A DNA stretch of 64,000 bases, taken from positions 112,049,546 to 112,113,545 of the forward strand of contig CP136068.1 in NCBI GenBank assembly GCA_032622095.1, written 5' to 3'. Below the pieces are notes generated by a model that was given only the letters and a program-made list of their open reading frames with translations, did no database searches and had not been told where the DNA came from. Positions 11,601 to 22,712 of this stretch are shown one piece after another. Each line of letters begins with the position of its first letter. Position 1 is the stretch's first letter. The DNA is from Siphonodentalium dalli. Its lineage: Eukaryota > Mollusca > Scaphopoda > Gadilida > Siphonodentaliidae. Position numbers and translations under genes: made by a program.

Positions 11601-12945
11601 CGTGAGGCCTTAGTTGTCGAAAATATTCATATTTGTTCCAATCACCGTAAACAGAAAACACAGTAAAACGCATACAGTTTCGTTCATATATACCATGACC
11701 ATCGCGTAAACAGCATGTTATCATAAAGACCTACTATATTTTACATAAGCAAGAGCCTGATTGTGTTACAGAAGACAGCACTATGCTACTGGCTAATCAC
11801 ACACAAATGGCATAAACGCTCTTTATTAGTTCCATATCAGGAATTCATCCACAAAGAACGCTCTTTATGTTTACCATCATACTATAAACAAACACCAGAA
11901 ACGTAACTTTTTATGCTTTTGTTTACATAACAATGGTCAACCACATGACAATAACATACTGTTTATGCGATATTTCTTATTTGTATGCGGACACAGTCTG
12001 TCTACATTTTGATGTTCTTTCTGTTTGTGGCGGTTTTTGACGGTTGGAAATATTTTCACAGGATACCCACCGCCAAGGCCAACCGTACCTTTAATATTCG
12101 ATATCCTCATGATGGATTTTTAGTGTACGAGGACGGGAGAAATTTGTAATTCAAATTTAACTTCGAACCTTGACGTACCATTCGTACTTCGTATGCACTC
12201 AAGATAGCTCGGTGCTATAAAGTTGAAGCTGAAACAGTCCAAATTGTTACCCAATCATCTGTAATACAGAGCATCAATATATATACATATAAATCATTTA
12301 AAGATTCTATGTTGTTACATATTAAGCACGTCCAATACAAGATCTCCCAATCCAATCTTCCAATTACATGCAATACATGTATAGGTATGTAATTTCACAT
12401 ACGTTAATGTTTTGCATTGTTCTCAACTCATCACATTAATTGAGGCATCGATCGCGTTGTCCAAAACCTCTTGAAGCATAAATATGGACTGTATCCTGTA
12501 TAACATAGTTGGTGATATATTTCAGTTATCAAAAACTAATCAATTTGGAAAGGAGAGGCAATTGAAAATACCTTCAATAAACAATTGATAATACTCCATT
12601 GTGCCCAGTCTTAACATTCAAGCACATGTGTTCGCCTATCCCAGGTAAAATAACATAGCCTGCATTTATGATCAAGGGTAAACAAAATTAAAACTTAGTT
12701 CCATTCACATTCCATGTCGGGGCAACGAACATCCATAAATATTCTATTGATCAATTGATGTCATTATATAACGATCTGACAACCGCTTGTCAAAAACATA
12801 CTTATAGTTATCTTATCATATCAGCATTGCTGACCAGTTGATTTTGAATACACTGAAGCTAAAGTAATTGATATCAATAATGAATTACAAAAATTATACT
12901 ATAAGCGTCATATTAAATTCATTATAAGAACGTATAAGCCTTGCA
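11601..12945. other. Gene-free stretch with a dispersed repeat
   Basis: No coding sequence was recognised. The part at about 11882-12045 has a related copy at 35248-35405, listed separately. A CGCTCTTTAT motif at 11816 and near 11870 recurs at about 37318, where the neighbourhood also looks weakly similar. Confidence 0.4.
11882..12045 (+). repeat. Dispersed repeat, copy related to 35248-35405
   Basis: Shared blocks in the same order are CTATAAACAAAC, TTTTTATG, TGTTTACA, TGACAATAACAT, GCGATATTT and TCTGTCT, with diverged spacers. There is no coding content and the ends are not defined. Confidence 0.5.
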
Positions 12946-13307
12946 TTAACCCTTTACCCAACATAATGGCCCTGTGCCAATGCATTCTCTTATATATGCG
13001 ATTCGACCATAGGTCGCCTCGCATATATAAGAGAATGCATTGGCTTAACATATTTAAAAATTATAAAATTGTTAAAGAATGTTAGGCCAATGCATTCTCT
13101 TATATATGCGAGGCGACCTATGGTCGACTCGCATATATAAGAGAATGCATTGGCACAGGGCATAACTGTAACTATCACAATGTGGTCAAGGAGCCGGTTC
13201 CAATGATATCCATATTTGTATGGTTCTATTGAGACAGACCGAAGATATTTTAGGCTGTTGAAGCTTTATTTGGCCGGTTTTGGCCGGTTTGTTGGGTAAA
13301 GGGTTAA
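12946..13307. mobile_element. Non-autonomous TTAA-flanked MITE, copy 2
   Basis: It has the same termini (TTAACCCTTTACCCAACA and its reverse complement), the same two hairpins and the same right half as copy 1. It is 362 bp against 397 bp. The few differences, and the near-identity over more than 300 bp, point to recent transposition of this family. It sits in gene-free DNA. Confidence 0.8.
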
Positions 13308-14182
13308 GAAAGGAACTCATCTTCCTTTGAGGCATTGGCTCGTACGCGTAGCTAGTGATGGAGGTTTACACCTCAATTGGGAAGGATCTAGAGAGCTAAC
13401 TGATGTTTCATACAAGTTGTTAAATATTTATCATGAATTGTCTCATATGTTTCTCAATGTGTGATAGATTATATATTACACCCAGTCATGACTTATATTA
13501 TTGCATCTTAAATTACGAGTGCTGATCATATGGTAGTATATTAGTGAATGCATGAAATAAAGTCAATGCAAATATCTCTCTCTTTCACATTCTCCACTCT
13601 CTCTCTCTCTCTCATTCTCTTTCATTCCCTTTCTCACCCTTAACTTCCGTATTACAATGTTATACCGTATCTCAATCCTAAATAATATTCCAATCAATCA
13701 AAACTATATATCCCGTCTGCTTTATCCCAAGTGATATTTTTGTCACTTGAGGTAACATTTATTCCACGAGGAGAGGACTTTAAAAAAGCATTTTGCTTGT
13801 TGTCCAATCCTCTTCATAAATCTATATATTTCTACATGTATATTATGTTTATGTCATATGTTTGATTTTTTTTAAATAAATATTGTTTACACCAATGCAA
13901 ATTAGAGAACACCCTATATGTAATGCATTGATTCAATTTTGTTGTAGTTCTCACATATAGGTATTACATTGTAAATTGTTGTTTAAGTGAACAAGCCTTA
14001 GTGATGTTATTTTTGTTTATAATTTGATACTGATGTCTTTCCCTTTTCTAACCTTCCTTTTCAGGAAATAGTGTTATCCACATCTTCTGGCTAAAGTGAC
14101 CGGTGGTCCAGATGACACCACTGGCATTTGGCTCCTCCCTCTTCATCCCAAGACTCAGCATGAATGTCTGGCGGCCGATGGC
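13308..14182. other. Gene-free stretch with a CT microsatellite
   Basis: A TCTC-rich simple repeat occupies about 13573-13622. Nothing else was recognised up to the tandem repeat starting at 14183. Confidence 0.45.
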
Positions 14183-15762
14183 TTGGTGGTGAAATAACAT
14201 CACTGAGGCGTCTTCCAGTAATATATGGTGTGTATGGTATGTGTATGAATGAGGTATGACATGAGAGTGGTAAGGTTATATATTTGTTCATAAGTGTAAA
14301 CTCATTGTGAACATTATCCAGCAAAATAAATTATTTTGATGCCAAAATGGTGACTTGTCCCTTCTCTTTGTGTTCCTATCTATAGAGTCTTAAAGGCAAG
14401 TCAGGGTAATTGTACTATTTTGGCTTCAAAATATTTAATTACACCAGCCGATGACATTTGAGTTCATTTAATATTGAGTACATTTAACATGTGATCTTTC
14501 ACTGTACACGACTGATTACATTTTGAGCTCATTTAACATGAGTACATTTAACCTGTGACCTTTCACTGTACATCGCCTTGATAGTTAGTCAGCCGCTGCC
14601 ATATCGATATCGATTCCCGCCCATGTGGGAGGCTGGGAGCCATTACTTCTCGTCTTTTCGATCTCCCAACCACCCACCAAAGAAATCGTGCTGTAATATT
14701 CCTATAAACTTTTTACTATTATTTAATGGACATAGTAGGCAACTGTCAGCCATGTGTTATAATCATAATTAATTACCATACCTCAATATTGTACTGGATA
14801 ATTGTCATATTGATTGGAATATGTAATGAATAATGTTAATATGTTTATATTGGTTAAGTTGGCGGTGAAATAACACCACAGAGGCGTCTTCCATGAATAT
14901 ATGGTGTGTATTGTATGTGTATGCATGAGGTATGACAGGAGAGTGGTAAGGTTATATATTTGTTCATAAGTGTCAACTCATTGTGAACATTATCCAGCAA
15001 AATAAATTATTTTGATGCCAAAATGGTGACTTGTCCCTTCTCTTTGTGTTCCTATCTATAGAGTCTTAAAGGCAAGTCAGGGTAATTGTACTATTTTGGC
15101 TTCAAAATATTTAATTACACCAGCCGATGACATTTGAGTTCATTTAATATTGAGTACATTTAACATGTGATCTTTCACTGTACACGACTGATTACATTTT
15201 GAGCTCATTTAACATGAGTACATTTAACCTGTGACCTTCCACTGTACATCGCCTTGATAGTTAGTCAGCCGCTGCCATATCGATATCGATTCCCGCCCAT
15301 GTGGGAGGCTGGGAGCCATTACTTCTCGTCTTTTCGATCTCCCAACCACCCACCAAAGAAATCGTGCTGTAATATTCCTATAAACTTTTTACTATTATTT
15401 AATGGACATAGTAGGCAACTGTCAGCCATGTGTTATAATCATAATTAATTACCATACCTCAATATTGTACTGGATAATTGTCATATTGATTGGAATATGT
15501 AATGAATAATGTTAATATGTTTATATTGGTTAAGTTGGCGGTGAAATAACACCACAGAGGCGTCTTCCATGAATATATGGTGTGTATTGTATGTGTATGA
15601 ATGAGGTATGACAGGAGAGTGGTAAGGTTATTTATTTGTTCATAAGTGTCAATTCATTGTGAACATTATCCAGCAAAATAAATTATTTTGATGCCAAAAT
15701 GGTGCATTGTCCCTTCCCTTTGTTCCTATATATAGAGTCTCAAAGGCAGGCCAGGGTAATTT
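14183..15762. repeat. 676-bp direct tandem repeat, about 2.3 copies
   Basis: Units start at TTGG(T/C)GGTGAAATAAC at 14183, 14859 and 15535, a constant period of 676 bp; the third unit stops near 15762. Units 1 and 2 are almost identical: a 64-codon open frame at 14578 and its copy at 15254 translate identically. The third copy is more diverged near its end. Each unit also holds an internal duplication of about 65 bp (ACATTTGAGTTCATTTAA and ACATTTTGAGCTCATTTAA). The 64-codon frame has no recognisable domain and is probably not a gene. Confidence 0.9.
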
Positions 15763-16440
15763 AAGACTGTGCCAAGTATTAGGGGCATTACCTACCCCTA
15801 CCCAACCAACATGTACACTTGAAACAAATGGGATAATAACATAAGAAGTGCCATAAAATTAGAATGCGACACTTCTCAGATGGAAAACATGCTTAAACGA
15901 TTCGGAATGTCATGCACTATACTAATAATTGGGTCTTCAACATTCCGCAGATGGGGACGTTTTCATGTTGGCTCAGGGTTTATATCACGGTTGTTGGTAA
16001 TAACGTAAATAGAGGATATCAAGTGTTGTTGAGTGTATACATAAAAATATGTCACGAGTGAGCGAGACAAATGTTTATTTTCGTGAGCGGCTCGCCGCGA
16101 GCGACAATAAACATTTGTCTCGGTCACGAATGACATATTTTTCGGTATCCACTCAAAAATCACTAGATATTCCTTTTATTATTCGCATTTCCAAAGAAAT
16201 TCACCATTTACGACGATAAACGATCTCACATGAACACTGCATGTTCATGCAATGCTACTTCTCCATCCGCAGAATATAAAAATATAGTTCCCGTATTCTT
16301 CCCTTTATGTCCCACCATAAATATGTCGAATTTCAACAATAGATTTTAATTATAACTGTAATGATATCATATAAATTAGAATATCACAATGGGTTCTTTC
16401 ACTTTGTGCTTCTTCAACACAGACATAGAATGAATAATTA
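15763..16440. other. Gene-free stretch containing a palindrome
   Basis: No gene was seen. The palindrome at 16031-16155 is listed separately. Confidence 0.45.
16031..16155. repeat. Imperfect palindrome of about 125 bp
   Basis: The left arm GAGTGTATACATAAAAATAT, continuing GTCACGAGTGAGCGAGACAA, pairs with the right arm that ends in GGTATCCACTC. The arms meet at a GC-rich centre around GCGGCTCGCCGCGAGCG. This is a MITE-like foldback; the target duplication is not clear. Confidence 0.6.
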
Positions 16441-17345
16441 AACCGGGAAGTGAAAAACCAGAAGGACCATAACATCCTACAGAATGACCTTCATGCACGT
16501 GAAGAATGGGCTGATACATGGGGCATGCAATTCAACGCTAAAAATGCTACATAATGAACATCCGTCAAAAACACCATACATGTATCAATTGGACGGCCAC
16601 ATTCTTCAAACAGTCACAGAAAACCCCTACTTGGGCATCGCATTCTCAGACGACTTAACCTGGGCTACACACATCAAGAAGACAGCGAAGAAGGCTACCT
16701 GTGTGTTGGGTCAACTCAGACGGAACATTCGCCATGCACCTGAGACCTCCAAAAAAAAGCCTACATCGCGCTTGCACGATCCATCATGGACTATGGTGCT
16801 GTCGTATGGGACCCTCACCACCAGACCGACATCACCAGACTAGAGAATGTGCAAAGAAGAGCTGCACGCTTCATCAAGAACAAATACAGACGAGAAGATG
16901 GATCAGCCACAAGCATGCTGTCTGAGCTAAAGCTCCCACCCCTCGAAGAAGGAAAGAACAGTGACTGGTTCAATACCACAAAATAGTCAAGGGGTTGGTC
17001 CCAGCCCTTCCTATAAGCCTGATTATCTAAAACACAAGAAGACACAAGGAAAATAAAGCCAACAAAATTTGAGGACTGTGTCAGTCAAATTCCGGTGGAG
17101 AAGGAGGTGTGTAACAACACAGAATCGTTCCAACTTCTGTGTACTAGCAGTTCACAATACGAACACTCCTTCTTTGTTAAAACAACTGTGGAATGGAACC
17201 ACCTGGAACAGTCGGTTGTTGACATTAGTGACACTGACGGTTTTTTATCTGCTCTGCGAGGGGAACAACCAGACACTGATCCTGTTGCAGCGCCAACACC
17301 AACTAGACATCATCCTCCTCCACCGATGCGCCTAAAGTCGTAATC
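16441..17345 (+). pseudogene. 5'-truncated LINE reverse transcriptase, 3' end (CR1/Jockey-type)
   Basis: The 3' half of a LINE ORF2 can be followed through frame changes. Landmarks are LQNDLHAREEWADTWGMQFN (after the RT active site), then YLGIAFSDDLTWATHIKK, GQLRRNIRHAPE, SIMDYGAVVWDPHHQTDI, RLENVQRRAARFIKN, and the terminal SFFVKTTVEWNHLEQSVVD. No RT catalytic motif is present, so the copy was truncated at about 16440, as expected from incomplete reverse transcription. After the stop near 17343, a leader-like stretch with CAGAAACAGAAACAGAAA near 17361-17378 probably marks the 3' tail. Frameshifts near 16755 and 16985 make it non-functional. Confidence 0.8.
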
Positions 17346-17378
17346 GGCTCCCGCATTGTACAGAAACAGAAACAGAAA

Positions 17379-19309
17379 AACCGGAAACAGTACACCTAGA
17401 AACACCGGCTCGAAATAGTAAACACATTTCAATAAATTCAATCGCTGTAAATGACCCGAATACCTTTGAAACGCTTTTGGATTTTCATTGAGGTTCATTT
17501 CATTTGTAACGTTATGATTCTGAGAAGCCTGAAAATAAACATTAACGGCTTCATGAAATGTATTTCCGCAAAACGAAACAAAGCAGACGTACTGAGTAAG
17601 AAGAGGAAAGATAACTCTACTGATGCGCGTGGATTTTGAAATATTCTGGTAGCACATTGGTACAATTTAGTGAGTCGGTCGCACGCGCGAGCTAGTGTGA
17701 ACGTGTATTCTTTTATAGTCCCTTCTGGGTGTTATCGATGTTTATCTAAACGCGTTTGTATCTATAATTCACCGTTGGGCGTGTAATACAATTTGATACG
17801 ATTTAGACGCAGTTGTGACGCAGCGTGAACTGTTTGTGCGGCAACTAGCCCACAATTCTGAATGCTTCCTGAGAATGCAATCCTTCCTTAGTATTATTTA
17901 TATAAAAAGAGTGCCATATACCATGAATTGTTCATTTTACACTGATAATAACTGGGGGAAAAGCATTTGTTTTGTGATCTTTTTGTCATTTCGGCATTTT
18001 TTTTAGTAATTGATCACACACAACAAAAAAAGAAGTGATATACCCGGTAATTATTCAATTTATTGTGCAAAATAGCACTATGGGCCAGCTATTTGGTCTA
18101 AAATAAAACACTGTGGTGCAATGTGTCGTCATCCAAAATGCGGGGGCGAATATTTGGTGAAATCAGTGTTATTGTGTAATTTAGGGGTAGGATAAAGTTT
18201 GACCCAATATATACAGTATATCATGTCCATAGCTTTACAATGTTTATATCTACTGAAACAGTAATCATTGCTGATAACTTCAAAACAATAGGACCTATAT
18301 TGGTTACATAACACACGGGTTCAAAGGTTGGGCAAAATTTTATTTAAGCGTTTTTTGCACCCTTTCGACAATTTGATCACATTTATTTCGAAAACTAACG
18401 GTCCTACGTCGTGAAACTATATATCATATCGTAAATTACTATATTTCAGAACGATTTCGATCTTGATGTAATGGTCCATCATTCACTTTCAGCATGGTCG
18501 CTGGAAATGATTGGGTAAAATTTTATTTATTAATGGGCGTAGGAGTAATCCCCCGTAATTTGACCTTTTATTTGATATAAAGAAAACTTTGTTCGGACAA
18601 AGTGGAGCGAAATCGAAAACTAAAGCCCTTATGAAATTTGGCCTATGGACTAATATGCTTTCCCGTGCATGCGTGAGAGCGTCGTTCAGCGACCGTCCTT
18701 TTAACGCATAAAAATGTACGCTCTATAGCCTAGAACATCAATGAATACCTTATTATGAATGCAGACTCGTTCGGGCATACACGATGACATGACAAAGAAC
18801 ACATTTAGTACAGTATACATGCAGTGAACGTTTCACGCACAACAGTGTACCCTCTGCAGCCTCGATACCGTGTTGGTATTGACGCTTAATAGCCCGTATA
18901 CAGTGTTTGGTATTTACTTTGAACATCGATCATTACCTTCTCATGGGAATCTAGTTCATCTTTCGCACCCGAATACTCATTTCGTGACAACCTACACTAA
19001 ACTATCCGCATGTGGGCACTTCAGTTCCAGAGGCTACCTATTATTATAGGCTATATCTATGATTCGTTTTGCGAGTGTGTATTTAATTATGCAGTTTGAT
19101 ATTCGAGTTTGGATATTTCTCACGTTGGTAAGTTGGGTGTCCAAGGGGCTGGACATAAATTAAGGATGTACGGTCGTATTTGGCACCAAGCATATTAGTC
19201 AAAATTTCCTAACTTAATTTTCAGCTTACAAGGAAAAGGATCAATTAAAACATTTGTAACGACTATTATTCAAATGGCACAAATATCGCGAAAATTCTAA
19301 AAAGCGCCC
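17379..19309. other. Gene-free AT-rich stretch
   Basis: Frames are short and without domains. No repeat boundary was recognised apart from AT-rich runs. Confidence 0.4.
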
Positions 19310-19557
19310 TTAACCCTTCCATGACTGGAGCTTTCTGAAATTTTACGAAAACCCTGTGCCAATGTATTCTCTCATATATGCGAGTCACCCATATGGGAGC
19401 CTCGCATTTATAAGAAAATACATTGGCCTAACAATATTTTCCTTGACGTTGTAAGCCAGAACATTTTCTTATATATGCGAGGTACCATACCATATGGGAT
19501 ACTGGCATATATACTAATAATGCTGCACCAGCACAGCTCCCGTCATGGAAAGGTTAA
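19310..19557. mobile_element. Diverged TTAA-flanked MITE, third relative
   Basis: The borders are TTAACCCTTCCATGAC and GTCATGGAAAGGTTAA. The architecture is that of the copies at 10144 and 12946. CCCTGTGCCAATGTATTC opens a first hairpin with the same TATATGCGAG stem core, and a second hairpin follows, but stems and loops have drifted. The terminal repeats differ after the first CCCTT. It is therefore an older or separate subfamily. Confidence 0.65.
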
Positions 19558-21786
19558 GCAATAGGTCCAACAGGACAACAAAAGCTGATAATGGTGAACG
19601 CTCTTGGTTATCTACTCCTTTTTGGGCGACGGACACTCTTATACGAGGCGCCCCACTGGTGGGCGTATAGTTGCGTATTTACATGGGCTGATACCTATCG
19701 GTGGTGTCATACCATATTAATACTATAAAGTTATTATGCAATGTTGTGTACATTATGTGTTTTTCCTGTACGAGTCCAGGTTGTGGTGAAAATTCATATT
19801 GGACGAGACACGCCGTGTCGAGTCCAATATGACTTTTCACCACAACCTGGACGAGCACAAAACAAATCATAGTGTACACAACATTATATAATGACATTTG
19901 TATTATCCATCTGTATGTTTATCCAAATTTTGGGAATAATACTTGTGTGGTTATTTTTGGTATTTGTCGGTACTTAATTCTGTATAAAAGCCTGTATTTT
20001 GATCATCAGAAAGCATGATTTGGAACAGTAAACACGGAAGTGAAAAAAAAAACTCAACGCGGAAGTGAAACGTCTGCTAAATCCACCAGTGTTGCGCGCG
20101 CATCACAATTTAACCGATTCATTTCGCAATAGAGTTAATTCGTGACGTCACAGAGTCCCGACAGAAAGTAATATTGCACACTTGGGAATCCAATATGACA
20201 TTCGGCGGTCCAATATGACTTTTGCCCAGATTATCACGTAGCGGCTTTTGCCCAATCGGAAATAGTGTTAGTTGAGGGATGGATAATAATATAAAGTATG
20301 CGATTATCCATGTTGGATCATATGTTCCAAAGTTAGATCTGAAAGAAAAACCGACTTTTTAGTAAATATTTGATCATCTTCACATTTGTTCACATTGTGG
20401 TTAGATTTCCACGTAAATCACCATCTAGCTCGTCGATGTGTTGGATTGTGGTGATTCTAATTTAGGATTGTCATCCTCTTTCAATCAGAAAGTCAAAACA
20501 GACATGTGTGCGGTCAAATTGCTGAAACATATCGAATAAGTCTCGAGTGAAGCCGGAGCATTCTCTATCGAACAGTCTGTATTGGTGAGATTTGATCATG
20601 AGTATTTTTAGAGGAATTCGATGTTGGATAGGCAAAGGAATGAGGTTGCCATGAAAACGCATCCTCTTTTCTGTAGCTTATATATACTTAATCGGTAGAA
20701 TATCAAGAAGACCGAGAGCTAACTGGGTGTTTGCGCTCTAAGGTAGATACTGAGTATATTTCACACATGTTCATTGTGCCTTGTCCAAATATATATGCCA
20801 CGCGAGTTTTGCATAACACGAAGTTCCCCTCAGTGTTTTCGGGAGAACAGTCTGATGAGGATGGCACCATCAATTGTCCACGTGTGACAGATAAGTTCGT
20901 CATTGCGCAACTGGCGGGTTACTTGATGGGGTAGATGGTCTCTTCGTGTAATGGTGCGGTCGCGAAAGAACACAGGACCCAGTAGTCGCGCTGAATTTTA
21001 CTGACGTGCATGATTGTGTACTTTAAATATATATTATGTATTATATCCGAGTGTGTGAATCTACATAGCTCACGTGGTTATCAGTAGTTGTTGGTATGCC
21101 CATTCGTATGCATGTGCTGACTGTACTGTCACATAGCAACAGTTGTGTCTGCTATATATAGACGTATAGTATGTATAGCAATACACTTTTTAATATGAAC
21201 CGTAAATGACACGTTGTGGGTCAACCACACACGCTGTGTCTGGAATTTGCTTTCCATCGGCGACATAACGCTAAGAATAATTTATGTAACAGCATACAAT
21301 GGCCCCGGTGGAGACAACATGACAAGTATTGTCATGGATTGTGCAATCTTGTCTGGATTATGGCCCACATAGCCAACGTGACTTAAATGACGCCATGAGC
21401 CATGCCATGGCGTCTTCTCTGGTAACTAACTAACTAACGAAATTGTTCTAACTGAAACTAGTATGCCAAAATCACATGGGAATTCTTCGGAAGTTGTGAA
21501 GTTGACACTTTTATTTTCTTATCGTAGGTCCACTGCCGTTTCCGCAATTTAACAATCTCCAGACAGTTGCTAGCCGGAAGTAACGTCAATTTCACATACG
21601 TACACGCCACTAGAATTTGGCTCATCGCAATAGAAAATATAGACAAATTATATGACGTCATCTGCGCCAAAGGTATAAGCACCAACCAAAAAATCAATAT
21701 TAAACCCGATTGTGTATCAATATTGGAATCCATGTTCAGACTTGTACTCTTCCCAACTCTCGGTGAATGGGCTTCATTTTAAAGAT
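19558..21786. other. Gene-free stretch with one palindrome
   Basis: No gene was recognised. The 144-bp palindrome at 19741-19884 is listed separately; GTCCAATATGACTTTT, part of its arm, recurs near 20210. Confidence 0.4.
19741..19884. repeat. Palindrome with 72-bp arms (foldback MITE)
   Basis: The left arm runs ATGTTGTGTACA through GTCCAGGTTGTGGTGAAAA to GACACG. The right arm is its reverse complement with a handful of mismatches, and there is essentially no loop. The similarity extends a few bases outward (TTAT/ATAA). There is no coding potential. It is a strong hairpin in either strand. Confidence 0.8.
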
Positions 21787-21960
21787 GTCCCCGTCGCCGA
21801 GGTGGTTAGGTCGTGAATATGATAATCGCGCGCAGGGTTAGATGGGGTTGCGCGGGTTCTATCCCCGACATTTGCGAAACTATCAAATTATATTGTCCTT
21901 TGTATGGTACGTTTCGCGTCCCATCGACAACTTAAAGGGACCGGCGGTCTTCGTTGTAGA
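21787..21960 (+). repeat. tRNA-like SINE head
   Basis: 21793-21869 reads like a Ser/Leu-class tRNA with an A-box region GCCGAGGTGGTTAGG and a B-box-like GGGTTCTATCCCC. GTCG at the start and CGAC at the end could pair. The anticodon stem does not fold cleanly and there is no CCA, so this looks like a tRNA-derived SINE promoter or a tRNA pseudogene, not a working tRNA. A unique-looking body follows to about 21960. Confidence 0.45.
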
Positions 21961-22595
21961 TTATAATTTATAAATAATATTGATCAAATTATGATAATTT
22001 CCTCAAGCATATACTAATATAATAGCATAGTGATGATATGAGTAGTGTATAGAGGCGAGTACTACCGTGATGTTACTGAAGTGAAGTTCTTGTATGACAA
22101 ACTATTTCTAGGTTAGTAACTATTCCTAGGCATGCCTTATAGTCAGGCTAACTATTTCTAGTTTAGTAACTATTTCTAGGTTAGTAACTATTTCTAGGTT
22201 AGTAACTATTTCTGGGCATGCGCTATAGTCAGGCTAACTATTTCTAGTTTAGTAACTATTTTAAGGTATAGTATGTTAGTATTGGATGATAATGATGTGA
22301 TATTCAAAGCGAATAAACCCATGCATGTAAAAACCACAGGTCTAAACACTGGAACTTTGGAACTTACTTCTTTCTTCTGTAGATTAATAAGCAACACGAT
22401 TCAATCTAAAAAAAAATCGATATTACAGAGTCTTATAGAAATCGAAATGTGGAACCCAAGACATAGTTCCTTTAATGGATACACGATACAATAAATATAA
22501 TATAAATGATACAAGCATAAATAAATGATAAATAATCGAATCAATAAATAGTTCCTTTAACAATAAATATAATATAAAATCACAGCATAATCGAA

Positions 22596-22712
22596 TCAAT
22601 CTTTTTTAAGATATGGACAATCAGGTCTTAATTGATCCCCGTCACATTCGTAACATCTAACTCGTTTCTGTCTAAATTTATGCAGGTTTAAAGTAAGACT
22701 AACTATTTCTAG
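22596..22712 (-). other. 38-codon zinc-knuckle-like open frame, left arm copy
   Basis: Stop to stop, this short frame contains HKFRQKRVRCYEC followed by DGDQLRPDCPYLKK. It looks like a CCHC zinc knuckle with the usual C-x2-C start and final Cys, but with the His replaced and one residue missing. The same 117 bases occur without change in the right arm at 34221-34337. There is no ATG, so it would need to be an exon or a relic. Function is unknown; a relic of a Gag-like or nucleic-acid-binding protein is the simplest reading. Confidence 0.4.

Noticed and set aside
13573-13622. CT-rich array as a possible regulatory element
   Set aside because: Simple microsatellite with no adjacent gene.
14578-15448. 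Two identical 64-residue frames
   Set aside because: They are identical because they lie in a 676-bp tandem repeat; no domain, and the frame is lost in the third unit's partial copy.
21787-21869. Functional tRNA gene
   Set aside because: Only the internal promoter boxes look right; the anticodon arm does not fold convincingly.
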